From assembly GCA_910592205.1 (NCBI GenBank), contig CAJVPJ010000318.1, forward strand, positions 1 to 28,845: a stretch of 28,845 bases of DNA, written 5' to 3'. Numbering within the stretch: the stretch's first letter is position 1; each line of letters begins with the position of its first letter. A program made the translations under genes and the position numbers. The notes below the pieces were generated by a model that saw only the letters and a list, made by a program, of their open reading frames with translations, ran no database searches and was not told where the DNA came from. Positions 1-11,194 of this stretch are shown piece after piece. The stretch is from Paraglomus occultum. Its lineage: Eukaryota; Glomeromycota; Glomeromycetes; Paraglomerales; Paraglomeraceae.

Positions 1-37
1 GATCAGGGTTTGTGATACTCTTTATTTCGTGAAACTT

Positions 38-2926
38 TTAGGAATTTACGTAGCATCTGTAACATTTTAGGGGTGTATGGTTACTTTTGAATAGTACTGT
101 AAATATGTTGCTTGAATCCATTTCCAGTGATTCATCAAAGTCATATAATATATTGTCATACTGCTCAAGCATAAAATAAACATGCCCTCTTAGTTGTTGT
201 GCCATTGTGTCAGTTGGTTTCATTCTTAATAACTTGTTCAGATCTTTTAGTGCATTATCATACTGACAAAGCTTGAGATAGGCAGCTCCCCTTGCAATTA
301 GTGCATTTGCATTATTTGGTTCAATCTTCAGTAATTTATTAAAATTTTTTAATGCATTGTTAACCTCATCAAGCATGACATATATTTTCCCTCCTATTTC
401 CAATGCATTTGCATTATTTGGTTCAACCTCCAGTAATTTATTAAAATCCTTTAATGCATTGTTAAACTCATCAAGCATGGAATAAATTGATCCTCTTATC
501 TCCAATGCAGTTGTATTATTTGGTTCAATTTCCAACAATTGATTGAAATCAATCAATGCCAAGTCATACAGTTTAAAAATGTAATAGACATTTCCTCTGA
601 CTTCTAATGCAAGTGTATCATTTGTGTCAATTTTCAATGATTGCTTAAGATCTTTAAGAGCTTGTTTGTATTCTGATTGTTGCATATGATATTTTCCACG
701 TTGTGCCCATGCTCTAGCATTATTAGGGTTACTTTTTATTGCTTGAGTTATATACTCATAACATTTTTTATGATTTAAAATTTCCATATATGCAATGGCA
801 AGGTCAATCTGAATAGTTGTGCTGTTTGGATAATGAATGAGTGCTCTTTCAAGCCATAATATTGCATCTTTATATCTTTTCTCATTAAGGGCTTGTTTAC
901 CTTGCTTGTATGTGGGATGTAAATTCTTTGGTCTTCTTATTCTTTGTAGTATTGTCTTCTTTGGTTTCATTTTAAGCAAATATAAAAACTTTGATTTAAT
1001 AATAGAAGTTTCCTCAAGATCATCATTGTCATCCTGGCCTTCTACAATGGTTGTAAAATTTGTTGTCCTGTCTTTTAGTGTGATATGTCGAGCTCTGACA
1101 AATTTATCATACAATGCTTTGTAAATTGGTAAGCTTGGCAACTCTTCAGTCTCAGATAATTGACATTTTCTTCTACAATAAAAACATTTCAATTCAAGAC
1201 AGTTCATCCTCATAGATGTTTCTAATGCCTGAAAACTGATTTTATGCTTGCATGGAAGCATTCTAAAATCTTCTATAACTTCCTGTGTAAATGGACATGT
1301 AAGATGATCAGCCACCATGTCTAAAATCAATAAATCATTTGGATTTGAATTAAGAAGGTCTTTAGGTGTCTGGTTTGGTTTTTTCATTTTTTTTGTTGAG
1401 ACTGACATTTCAAAATTTGCTCTACTGCCTGCCTGATTAATATATTCAAATTTCTTATCAATGTATTGTCTCATGCCTTGAAACCATAATTTATCTTTAC
1501 TCAAAGTTGACAAACTTTCAGCATGTTGATCTAGATCAACTTGCACAACAGAAAATGTGATCAAATCTTTTCTATAAAGTGATACCAGAACTTCCATTGC
1601 TTTAAATTGAATAAAATTCACTCTTACTATGTCCAGGGATAATTTTGCAAGATAGTAACAATGAGCCAGTGTACTAATATTTTTTGTAGAGATTATAAGA
1701 TTTTGAGCAATATCCAGTATCCCATACAATAAAGAATATGGAACTGATTCTGAGATATAATCTGACATAATTTTTAGTTTAAATTTATCTCCATTGGTTT
1801 CTGATTGTGTTGAAACTGCTTTCTTCCATTCTTGGTCTCCAAATTTCCAAAGATCCTTAATAATTATCAATTCTCCTTTAATGACTAGATTCTTATGAAT
1901 TGGAACTGCTGACCATTCAACAAAAGCTTGATATATGCTATATAAATATCTCCATTCCTTGTACCAATGTCCAGTAGAGAACTTTGACTGCAAGGTCTTG
2001 TGAATCTTATTGTAAACATCAATAGTAGCTTTGTTATCAATTGGGGTTTCCACAGTTGTCATAATGGCAGTCATGCTTGGTAAAGCAAAAGTCTTGACAA
2101 GTGTATAAAACAAAACCTTTAACTGGTTCATAATTTCAAGCCAGGAAGTTTTATCATCATTCATCATGTGAAGAGTATCATACAAATGCATAAGTAAAAA
2201 ATCAATATTGTAATTTTGAACTTTAACACCTTCCTCCAAATCAGCATTAACTGATAAGTCACATGTAGTTTTTAAGCCATTTTCCAATGCTTTGATATAA
2301 GACTGATGAAACTCATGCAGTTGTACAAGACTTTCATGCAAACTTTCATAAAATTTTCTGGTCATTTTAAGAGGTCGCCTGCCATTTACTTCTAAAAGCA
2401 GCACATATATCCTAAGTTGTAGTTCCAATTCCATACCAGTAGTCATTTTATAGTAATCATATTCAACTCCACTTGCTATAGTTTTTAAAGCATTTGCTAA
2501 TTGATCATCATTTAATGAGGTGCCAAACAATAGTATTAGTTTGTATAATTTAATGAGATGACCTATTCTGTCATTGTTGTTTACAATTGACTCCAAGTTG
2601 GTTGTTAATTGCTCACTTAATTCAGCACTGCTCAGATTTGGGGGAAAGAGTTGTTCACAATCTTTGGAACTGTCACTCTCACTGTCACTTTCAAAAGTGA
2701 TGAGATCTATTTCAGCGGCATCTTCAATCTCTGTATCTCCGCGCTGCTTCTCCTTCCCTTTGCTTTTGATACCTGAAGATGATTGTTGTCCAATCTCCTA
2801 GTAATGGTAATACTTTGTTGTGAGCATTGAAAAGGTTGTTTCAGCGGAAAATTTTCTCAAAGCAGCTTATTATCATCGAAACATAACCGAACTTACCCAA
2901 TTGTCTGGCGTCGAGTACTTGTCCAT
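38..2926 (-). CDS. Degenerate RING-like plus TPR-repeat protein (929 aa, 2 exons)
   Basis: Exons 2897-2926 and 38-2797, with one 99-nt GT-AG intron (donor GTAAGT). The long frame has no ATG near its 5' end and runs up to a TAG that is also the intron acceptor. The only upstream ATG that joins in phase gives MDKYSTPDNW then EIGQQSSS. Residues 1-75 are polar and serine/acidic-rich, followed by a helical region with no domain I can name. About residues 510-555 look like a single-zinc-site RING/SP-RING: CPFT, then CKH, then CFYC. The usual second cysteine of the first pair is missing. About residues 638-912 hold eight TPR units of 34 residues (motif EIEPNNANALEIRG and variants). TPRs bind other proteins and a RING-like fold could recruit an E2 or SUMO enzyme, but no substrate is indicated. 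Multi-copy RING/TPR proteins of this style are known to me from Glomeromycotina. The exact biological role is unknown. Confidence 0.85.
302..610 (-). repeat. Tandem 102-bp units encoding TPR repeats
   Basis: The phrase TGCATTTGCATTATTTGGTT starts at 302 and again at 404, and a diverged copy (TGCAGTTGTATTATTTGGTT) starts at 506. The period is 102 bp, exactly 34 codons or one TPR. DNA-level identity is much higher here than in the upstream TPRs, so these units appear to be recent duplications inside the gene. Confidence 0.85.
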
Positions 2927-4394
2927 GCCGAATACGAAAAGTTTTTCGTTGATCTTGACTTCTCATAAACTCCGTGAATTTCGCTTGTTTATTATGTGTG
3001 ATGTGGTACAATTAGAAATGAACCAATCATTAGTCGGATGACATGTATACGAAAATATCCGAAACATGTAATAGTAATAGTATAGTAAACAGTGTTACTA
3101 TTACCTGTACTAATAATTCTTCCTCAGTGCAGTATACCCAGTCACATGTACGCTCGTTTCTCAGAGGGAATTAATTGAAATAGTAAGCTTTAACTCAACT
3201 CATATGGCTGAACTTTTGAATTTGCTATTGTTCTCGCGACATCCGAATAAGTGATTATTCAAGTAAATTAAAGGAAAATTAGGATTAAGTACACGCATAG
3301 CAACTAAACGTCCAACAATAATTTATTCTACTGTATAGTTTATTCACAATGTATTAGTGTTGTCATTTCCGATTGACACATCCTATGAAGCGGGCCCGAG
3401 CATTATTCCTTGAAACAAAAGTGTCTCCATCAACTGAACGTCGTTGCTTGAGAGGAAATTAATCGGCTGACCTTGAGATAACCCTTCTCTTGATAGTCGA
3501 TGCCTGTTACCCAACTACATTCTTGCTGACTATTACTAGATTACAATATCTCAAAGTACACTCGATTTAAACCATCATTAAGACCCAGGACTAATATCCC
3601 GACACAGTCCGCACGAAATGAAAATAATATTCTTCACGATATCAAATCACCCAATTCTCACAAATCCCTCGACTCGTTCATCCTAACTGATGCTGTTGTA
3701 TAGATTCGAAGGTAAATCCGCATATCAATGGATTGTTCGAGCGTCGGTTTCCCTCTCGAAAATCCTCGGGATAAACATGAAGTGAGCCATTTTGATAGAA
3801 CTAGTCAATGTTGGATGAATTTCGGTGCAGGAAGCAATAACTAAGCTTCTGTGCGTGGCTTGGGCTATTCGGACGATGGCAACAAAAAATTTTTTTGTTT
3901 ATAGCTGATTCAATGTTGCGCACTTGAGTGCCAACGTCTCTATCATAGTGTGTATTTATAGACGCATAAATATACTGTATGTTATTTTAGGTTCGATTAT
4001 TTTTCTTTAATAAATATAATCAATCAATTTCAAAGTAATATTACATCTATTGTTGGTCGCATAAAAAGTAAAGCTTTTGAACGTAATAAGTCTTTACTGA
4101 CAAATGGCACAATACTCTTGTCAAGTAAGCCTACATTACATCTACTGTTATGGAACTCAAAGTTTATCGGCAACTTGTTCGACTTTGCATCTTAAAATGG
4201 CCACGTGTAGTATCGTAGGTAAATAATATAAATTAATTATGTGTGCATCTAATTATATTGTACAGGAGTAGACTACGCGCAAGGGAATTTTAGCCTATGA
4301 TCTATATTATACTGCATATTTTTAATGTTTACTAAAAAATTTATTTCTAAGAAAACGGTTATATTAATTATTAAAAGCTAGCAAGAGTAGTATA
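2927..4394. other. Intergenic, no gene recognised
   Basis: This AT-rich stretch upstream of the TPR gene must carry that gene's promoter. Open frames are short and frequently interrupted on both strands. A perfect 10-bp inverted repeat lies at 3068-3077 and 3095-3104. I see no other structure here. Confidence 0.6.
3068..3104. repeat. 10-bp perfect inverted repeat
   Basis: GTAATAGTAA at 3068-3077 is the reverse complement of TTACTATTAC at 3095-3104, with a 17-nt loop. It is AT-rich and could form a weak hairpin. It lies about 140 bp upstream of the TPR gene start. No function is assigned, and it could be chance. Confidence 0.5.
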
Positions 4395-5100
4395 CAGTCA
4401 AATCTCGATGTAATAAAGTCTCGATCCAGTAATTTCGCATTATAGTCAAGGATTTCTCTGATACAAAACCAGTATTATTTTGATAAAAATAAAAAATAAA
4501 CACAAACGAATAAATCATAATAAGTTATATAGTAAGTCCCGTTATTAGATACAGGCAAGTTTTTTTCTCAAACAATAGCAGCCTCTCGATTGTACTACTT
4601 TATGGGATTTCGACCAATCATAATACAAACACGTGTTGAATAAAGCATTATAAGTGAAGAATTTTAACAGTGAAATTTTAGCAGCATGAAGCTAAAAAGA
4701 AGTTTGTCAGGCTGAAATATATGTCGTTTAAAAAAGCAAGGCGTTACTATTACCCAGGTTACAATAGAGAAGCAATTCGATATTTCCGAGGTAACTGTTT
4801 CAAAGATTGTGCGTGATAATAATAAGGTAAGATGGTTATCACCTGATCTAATACTAAATACTAATACTAATACGGCTGTCATAAAGTGATAAAAAACTGG
4901 AAAGCATTATCTGTTAGAAGAGGCTGTTGCTCTTTGGATGTCTTGAGCTGTTGCAGCATCATCAACAATCACAGGTGAAATAATATCAACTTAGCGAGTG
5001 AGCATTGAAAAACTACTTGAAATAATTGTCAATGTTACGTCTTTTTTCACCTTTCTTTAATAAATTGACCGAATCAAGAGATCTTAAACTACGTGTACTA
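4395..5100 (+). mobile_element. Decayed pogo/Tigger-type DNA transposon, left part
   Basis: At 4395 the sequence reads CAGTCAAATCTCGATGTAAT, directly preceded by the dinucleotide TA (4393-4394). Pogo-family elements insert at TA and begin with CAGT followed by a 'cctCgatataacga'-like terminal repeat. The next 50 bases continue that style (CTCGATCCAGTAATTTCG). About 300 bp downstream lies the broken CENP-B-like coding sequence, the order expected for this family. I could not find a matching right-hand terminal repeat, so the right boundary is arbitrary and the copy is probably truncated or too decayed to see. Confidence 0.6.
4690..5070 (+). pseudogene. CENP-B/pogo-type transposase N-terminal remnant
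   Basis: Forward-strand translation gives KKQGVTITQVTIEKQFDISE followed by VTVSKIVRDNNK, a classic psq/CENP-B N-terminal helix-turn-helix. After stops and frame changes near 4883-4910 it resumes as LLEEAVALWMS, a stop, then AVAASSTITGEIIST. That matches the second CENP-B helix-turn-helix of pogo transposases (pattern LLEEAVALW..qAVA....TGEII). Several in-frame stops and at least one frameshift break the gene. I could not recognise a DDE catalytic domain downstream. In the family the protein binds the terminal repeats and cuts at TA sites; this copy cannot encode it. Confidence 0.75.
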
Positions 5101-6687
5101 TAAGACTGGCCGGTCGCGATATTGTGAAGATTTATGCCACTTACATATGAGCTTTACTATATTGAAATTTTCTATCTAGTAAATTTCTTGGTAAAAAACC
5201 TTCATTACTAAATTAAGGTTTGATTGTAAACGGTAATTCTACACTTATAAGTGACTTGTAGTTCCATGATATTGCTTACGTAATCTTGGACAAGCATCAA
5301 GAAAAGGTATTTGAAATGATACAGTCCTAGTCCATCAGGGTGGGAAACAATACAATCTATCCATAAATACTTTGGAAGCGTAGTGACTAGTTTTACCTGA
5401 CTGTGTCCGTGCGCTAAGTATCTGAATACGGTTTTAATAAGATAATCTAAAAGAATCCACAAACCCGATCGGGTAATAGAAAATAATGCAAACAATGTGA
5501 AAACTGATTTTTTTGGTTAGATTACACTCTACCAGATGAGGAATTTAAAAAAAAGTACACGGCGAGGAATTTAAAAAAGGTGGTATAACTGTCTCATATT
5601 GAAATACTCATAATCCTTTTACCGATACAACGAGACATTCGGAACTAATATCCTCGTTTTGATGGGTGTGTTACATTGTGGAGTCAGAAATAACATATAG
5701 GCTAAGAATGTTAAGTTGATCCGTCTTGGAGACAGGTGGGCTTGGCATAAATGCACGCCCGCGCTGTAAGATACTCCAAAAAACGCAATAAGTTGTTCAA
5801 TTACTGTAAACAGACTCTATCACATGCATCCTTACTCGCGTTTTAGGTTGTCAGATTTTCCATTTCCCAAGTGCGACCCCCCGATTCCGCATTACGGATA
5901 TAGAAGCGTCTGAGTGATCGATGACTCGTAAGAATTTATACAATTTATGTTATCGATTTTTTGCTAAAACAATTGTTTGCGAGAAAAGAGTCAGAAATGG
6001 TAATATTCGATTGCTATAGTTTTTGCTTAGCCATATACAGACAAACATAAAAACCGTAATAGGTATCATGGGTAAGTGTAGTTTACAAATAGCATGACAT
6101 TTCGTGTCGACATTGACACGCATAATTAATTGGCCGCGAAACTAGATTGTTTATTTAAATAGAGACAAATAGTAACTCATCATGTTAACAATATGCAGTA
6201 TCAATAATAATAGTCTTGGGATAGTTAATATTGTTCCTTTACTTTCGGTAATAATGTCAGTCGTTATGAATCCGTCTCGAACGATGACACATGCGCGTAA
6301 ACTTTTATCGCAAAACCTGCCGTTGACCCGTCATCGTATGATAATTCAAGTTGGGAAAGACTAATCAAATGGCCGGCATTCACCTTGAATGGGGGGTCAG
6401 GCAAAATACATTGCCAATTCCATTTTTGCTTCTTCACATGACATATCAAGTGGAATGTTCACTTGTGTGTTTCTGACGGACGTAAATGAAATACGTATAT
6501 TTTTAGCCAGAAAACAAATATAATGATTACGTTATATATTGGGTAGTACAATTGCGAGTGTTTTAAAAATTTTGATACCTAAAATGTGTTTGTGGTCATT
6601 TTACTGGTTTTTCGCTTTAAAAATTCAGGCAAACTTTAATTGCGGTCGAATGTGTAGGGTCGCACGAGACGACAGATGGTGAGTGAA
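5101..6687. other. Intergenic, possible transposon debris, no gene recognised
   Basis: This region follows the decayed transposase. It may contain the rest of the element, but the frames are riddled with stops and no catalytic motif could be read. Open frames on either strand, such as 5208-5495 on the minus strand, show no recognisable motif. Confidence 0.5.
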
Positions 6688-6745
6688 GTCAGTATCTATG
6701 GGGGGTCAGTATCTATGGGGAGGGGGTCAGTATCTAGGAGGTGGG
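6688..6745. repeat. G-rich tandem repeat, 3 copies
   Basis: The motif GTCAGTATCTATGGGG starts at 6688 and 6705, and a diverged copy (GTCAGTATCTAGGAGG) starts at 6726. The spacing is 17 and 21 bp. G runs of 3-6 recur between copies, so the plus strand could form a G-quadruplex. No gene overlaps it. Confidence 0.8.
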
Positions 6746-7020
6746 AACAAATAAATAGACAGAGAACAAGTGCTCGAGATTTCTTCGTTGGGCGCCAAGG
6801 TAAGTAACCATTTTTGGTAGCACAGAGAGTGTTTGTATCAGGAACTGACTCGGGGAAAGGGGGGAAAGAGACTTTTTGTAGTTGTGTTAGGTCAACAGAA
6901 GAATAAACATAGTCATTATACAAGTGTGTATTAAATAAGCGTCTTTGAGAAACTGACTCGGGAAGAGATTTTTTCCTATCAAATGTGCACATGTCGTAGA
7001 CTAGTCACTTTTCAATGAAT

Positions 7021-7054
7021 GTTATTATTATTATTATTATATTATTATTATTTA
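7021..7054. repeat. (TTA)n microsatellite
   Basis: About eleven ATT/TTA triplets occur in a row with one interruption near 7040. This is simple sequence with no coding role. Confidence 0.9.
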
Positions 7055-9009
7055 TCATTACCATTATTTTTGATTTTTTCCCTTGTGGAGAGACATTGTT
7101 ATATACCTTAAAGTTTAATACATTTAAAAATGAGACGTTTATCTCATTTCCTATATGAGAATTATCACATGGTCAGTCACGCAGATGCTAACTGCAGAGA
7201 ACCGATAGTTTACTTTTCTCCCCCTTTTGTTTATAAGAGAGAACACCACATAGACACTTGACCTCATAACCACTACGCCACTCACCCCTAAAAACCCCGT
7301 TCAAAGGACATGACGATTATTATTGCGTGATTCAATTGTGTGTGATGATGCGAGCTTTTTTTGACTCGTTGTCTGCGGTATGTGCGTAGATGCCCTGCCC
7401 TTGGTATGCAAAATGTGGAAATCAGAAAATTATAATCAAAAACAACAATAAAATGACTAATGCTAATGCATTTTATATATGGTACGAATATTCCATGCAG
7501 TATTCTTTTTGTGTACTGAATAACTCTCCGAAAAGGTAACCCAAGAAGAGTGTGATAATCACAACCAAGTAAACACAAAACCGGGGGATTCAAGATGAGG
7601 AAAAAAGAGGGGAAAAAAAAAGGATTCATAATCATACGATTATACGTATTCCGAAGATCACCATTAACATCTATAAATGTATTCTAAATATTTGTCATTG
7701 AGATCTCGATATTGTCCTGTATAATCAGTACATCACGCAGCAAATTCTGTCCGCGTGACCTGTAGTTGTAATAGCATGTTAATGTATTACACATACATAT
7801 TTATTAACAGTCAAATAAAAATAAAATGAAATAAACAAATGTTGTAATTGTATCATGTAATATATTTTCATATTAAAACTATTTATACTGTTTATTACTT
7901 CATATACATATACATATACATTTATTACTACATGTATATAATTCTCACCTTTCCTTTGCAAAGCATTATTTGCTTATTTATTTGCTTTTCTTTTTTTTTT
8001 TTCCTCCTGTCGCTCCATCTCAACTGTCTGTTTGTTGATTTCTATTACAAACTTTGACCGAGTTTTCACATCCAAAAAAGAGTTCAATCTTCCCCCCCAT
8101 CTTTTTTCTTCCCCTTTCCCCACCCCCCCTCATCACGTTTAACTCCTGATATTTGTTAAGTGTTTAGTGTTTTTTACTCTATAATATAAAACTCTGGTCT
8201 AGGTCTCTTTCTCAAGTCAGTTCGGTTTATTACATATTTATTGGACTTAATAACCAAAACCCACCTCTAAAACTCTTTTATATAACAACAACGACAACGC
8301 CGCCCTCACATAAACACTGACTCTCTCACCTCTACAAATACTGTCACATAATCTCTTTACACCATTTGTATACACTATATAGATTACATAGTTTTACGAC
8401 TTGCAAAAAAAAAAAAAAATACACAGCACTTGGACTGAAAACCTTGAAAACCTCAAAAACTTCAACTACATTTACATTTCTTCAACGCATTTTTGAAACT
8501 GTACTGGTTATTTGTCTACAAAGAAAACACACTCATACACACATAAACAAACACATACACACACTTTTCAACCACTCCCCCACACTACTGTCTTTGTTGG
8601 AAACTATCATAGCATTAACGATATCGACTTTTTTGCAAAAGCATAGCAAGTTCCGATACTTGATACTTTGATTTGCATTCTCATTCTTTAAACTAGAAAA
8701 GAGATCGGGCTTCCCATTAGAAACACATATATCAAGAGACACCAACAGCGAGAGCACAGTCCCAGTATTATCATAAGCACAGACGGTAGGCGTATTATAC
8801 CAAGTCTATTGGTTCGCCTACCCACGGTGTTCTTTAGCAGCCTGCACTCGGAGTTATTTTTTGCGATTTCCACCAGTAACGAATTCCACCTTGCTCGATA
8901 ACAACACCAATTCATAGTCGTCCTACTACTCTTTTTGCCTTGGCAATTAACTTCTACCGATCATTGAAAAAAAAGAGAGGGAAAAGATTTATTTTTTTTT
9001 ACAAACCAA
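7055..9009 (+). promoter_or_regulatory. Intergenic and pyrimidine-rich upstream region of the vasculin-like gene
   Basis: No gene is recognised. From about 7988 to 8140 the plus strand is strongly pyrimidine-rich, with T12 and several C5-C7 runs. From 8200 to 8600 it is C/A-rich with CACACA stretches and an A14 run near 8405. Such tracts are common in fungal promoters and long 5' leaders, and they end at the start codon at 9010. Treating them as promoter or leader is inference. No TATA box or transcription start can be fixed by eye. An isolated tRNA-type A-box match lies at 7270-7280 on the minus strand. Confidence 0.4.
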
Positions 9010-11194
9010 ATGCCACCACATACGACGTTACAATATACAATGCCGTCAAATCAAACAACGAACACTAAATCCTCCAACAACTCTAAATCGATACCTCCCC
9101 AAACACCAGTGCCAAAACCATTGAATCGACAAAGACGTGCAACGACTTCGTCCTCATCTTTTATATTCGCACCTAGTTGGTTGATTAATTTGAACAACAA
9201 GACTGGGCCTGCGTCGACGGTTTTGAGTCCTGCGTATGCATCGACCAATGATTCTAAAAAGGAAGATAAAAAGTCGGCTATCTTGGGAAAAAGGGATACA
9301 TCTTCTAATAAAGGTGAGTCGATGATGAAAAGGTTTAATCAATAATACATATCAGCAGAGAGGTGTTTGTAATCGGGTTGTCAACCGTCAGTTTTTATCT
9401 TGCAAGTTTATTCATTTCTTTTCCCCGTTCTTTAGAAACGAGCAGTGGTTTTCAGAGAACTCGTTCTCCTCCACGTACAAAATCACGAGATCACCCGAAA
9501 TCTCGTCGGGTGTCTATGGTCGCATTAGGTGACAACGAGGTATGTATGGTGGAAAGGTTGTTTTTTTCCGCCACTCTCAATCATCTTTATAATAACGTGT
9601 ATCGTAACATTGTTTACAGTCGGCTACAAGGACAATACATGGGCGCGCTCGCTCGTCTTCGCAGGCCACGGCGCCAATATCATCGTCACCAAGCAGCTTT
9701 GATCGTAATTTCGTAAGTGGTGGATCGGAACAGAAGAAAAATGATTGATTGATTTCGTGTACATGGAATACTAATTTGTAAATGCGTTTCTTATAGCCAA
9801 CTCTTGCAAAGAGGAAGATATCATTGTCTGTAGATCTGCCACCCAAAAATGTAGAAAACATATGGGGTAAGCAGTAAGCATGCAAACTTGATATTCCAAC
9901 TATGCAATTTTTTTTCTCGTACTCACCGTTAAATCGTATTTTTTTACCACTAGCCAACTCGGACGCGAAATCAAAACTTCTTTCACCGACCGCTTTGACT
10001 CCAACATCAGAGGATGACATGTCTTACAACCGAGCCATCGATCAAAATCTGGTGGAGATCGAACGGTTCAAGTCCCTGGTTCCCAAAGTTGACACCATCA
10101 AGCTAGATGGAAAGCGAGGTTCAAAACGCAAGACAAGTCGGTCCCTATCCATGGACAGCGTCGGAGGTGGTACAACCACATCTCCAACGATCGTCTTTCG
10201 TAGTAACTCGACTCTTTCAACCTCACGAAACATGCCTCAAACTCTCCGGATGCAGGTAAAGGACAATAGTAACACAACGATTACGCCAACGAGGCCAATT
10301 GCCATCCAGCAACCGACCAGACCGCGGGCAGTGTCTGCTGCTGCCGGGAATGGAATCAAAAAACTTTCCACGTCTCCCACGAAAATGAACGTGCTTAACT
10401 TTTCCACGCGAAAGTTGGGCGGTTTAGGCAATGGTGTTATCGGGAGCGGAGGGAAATATTCTTCGATATGGAGTAATCCGGCAAAAATGGGTAGAGTTGG
10501 TTTATTCAAAATGTACGAGGAAGGCTTGTCAAGTGATCGTAAAGAGAATGGTAGCATGAGTATGGACTATGATCAAATTGAAGAAGTCAACGAGGAAGAA
10601 GAGGAGGAGGAAGAAGAGGAGGAGGAAGAAGAGGAAGACGACGATGAAGAAGACGAAGAGGGTTTGGATCTCAAGAATCTCCGAAAACAAACTCCGCAAC
10701 CACTGCAACTGTCCCCAACACCATCACAAAAAGAACAAGAAAACGATCGGAAAGAACAGACACCATGCACCACAAGACCGATTCCCTCTCATTCGCCTGT
10801 CACCGATCCAACATGTAATAATACCACCGGTTCGCTCCCAATATCCGCCTCCCTAGAACGCGAAGAAGATTTCCTTCGCCAACTAGGCTGGAAAAAACCC
10901 TACGACGAAGATGACGATAGCCTCTGGGCAATTACCGATGAAGAACGTCGGGCGTTTGTGAGATTAGTGCGAACGCTCAACGGTGCTGAGGATAGTAATA
11001 ATATACAATCAGACTCGGAGAACACGTTATCGGTTGGGGAGATTGATCGAGCAAAGAACAAGTGGGCCTCGTTTATGGCTCAGAAGCAGCATAAGGGAGC
11101 GGGGATTATTACTGGCGTGAATGAAAAGAGGCATTTTCTGAACGAGGAGAACGAAGAGTGGGATGTTGATGGTGGTATTTTTGCGATCCAGTAA
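9010..11194 (+). CDS. Vasculin / GC-rich promoter-binding protein 1-like protein (603 aa, 5 exons)
   Basis: Exons: 9010-9313, 9436-9539, 9620-9712, 9797-9866, 9954-11194. All four introns are GT-AG (80-122 nt) and the joined frame stays open. The recognisable parts are its two ends. Residues 53-58 read FAPSWL, matching the 'FxPAWLNF' motif near the N-terminus of animal vasculin. Residues 492-525 read EREEDFLRQLGWKKPYDEDD then SLWAITDEERRAFV, matching vasculin's LLKxMGWQEYPENDE...LTEDELKEF block. Between them is a Ser/Thr/Arg-rich disordered region with SSFDRNF and a run of about 16 Glu plus Asp (residues 402-428). Animal vasculins (about 470 aa) are nuclear proteins that bind GC-rich promoters; a similar role here is inference. 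Downstream of the vasculin block, residues 550-603 are unrecognised. The first ATG of the open frame was taken as the start. Confidence 0.8.
10591..10660 (+). repeat. GAA/GAG simple repeat encoding a poly-Glu/Asp tract
   Basis: This is a purine run of GAA, GAG, GAC and GAT codons inside the last exon of the vasculin-like gene. It keeps other frames open by chance (Arg/Lys and, on the reverse strand, poly-Ser), which makes spurious open frames here. Confidence 0.9.

Noticed and set aside
5101-5900. Search for a DDE catalytic domain and right-hand terminal repeat of the pogo-like element
   Set aside because: No readable DDE motif and no reverse complement of the left terminal sequence were found, so no full element is claimed.
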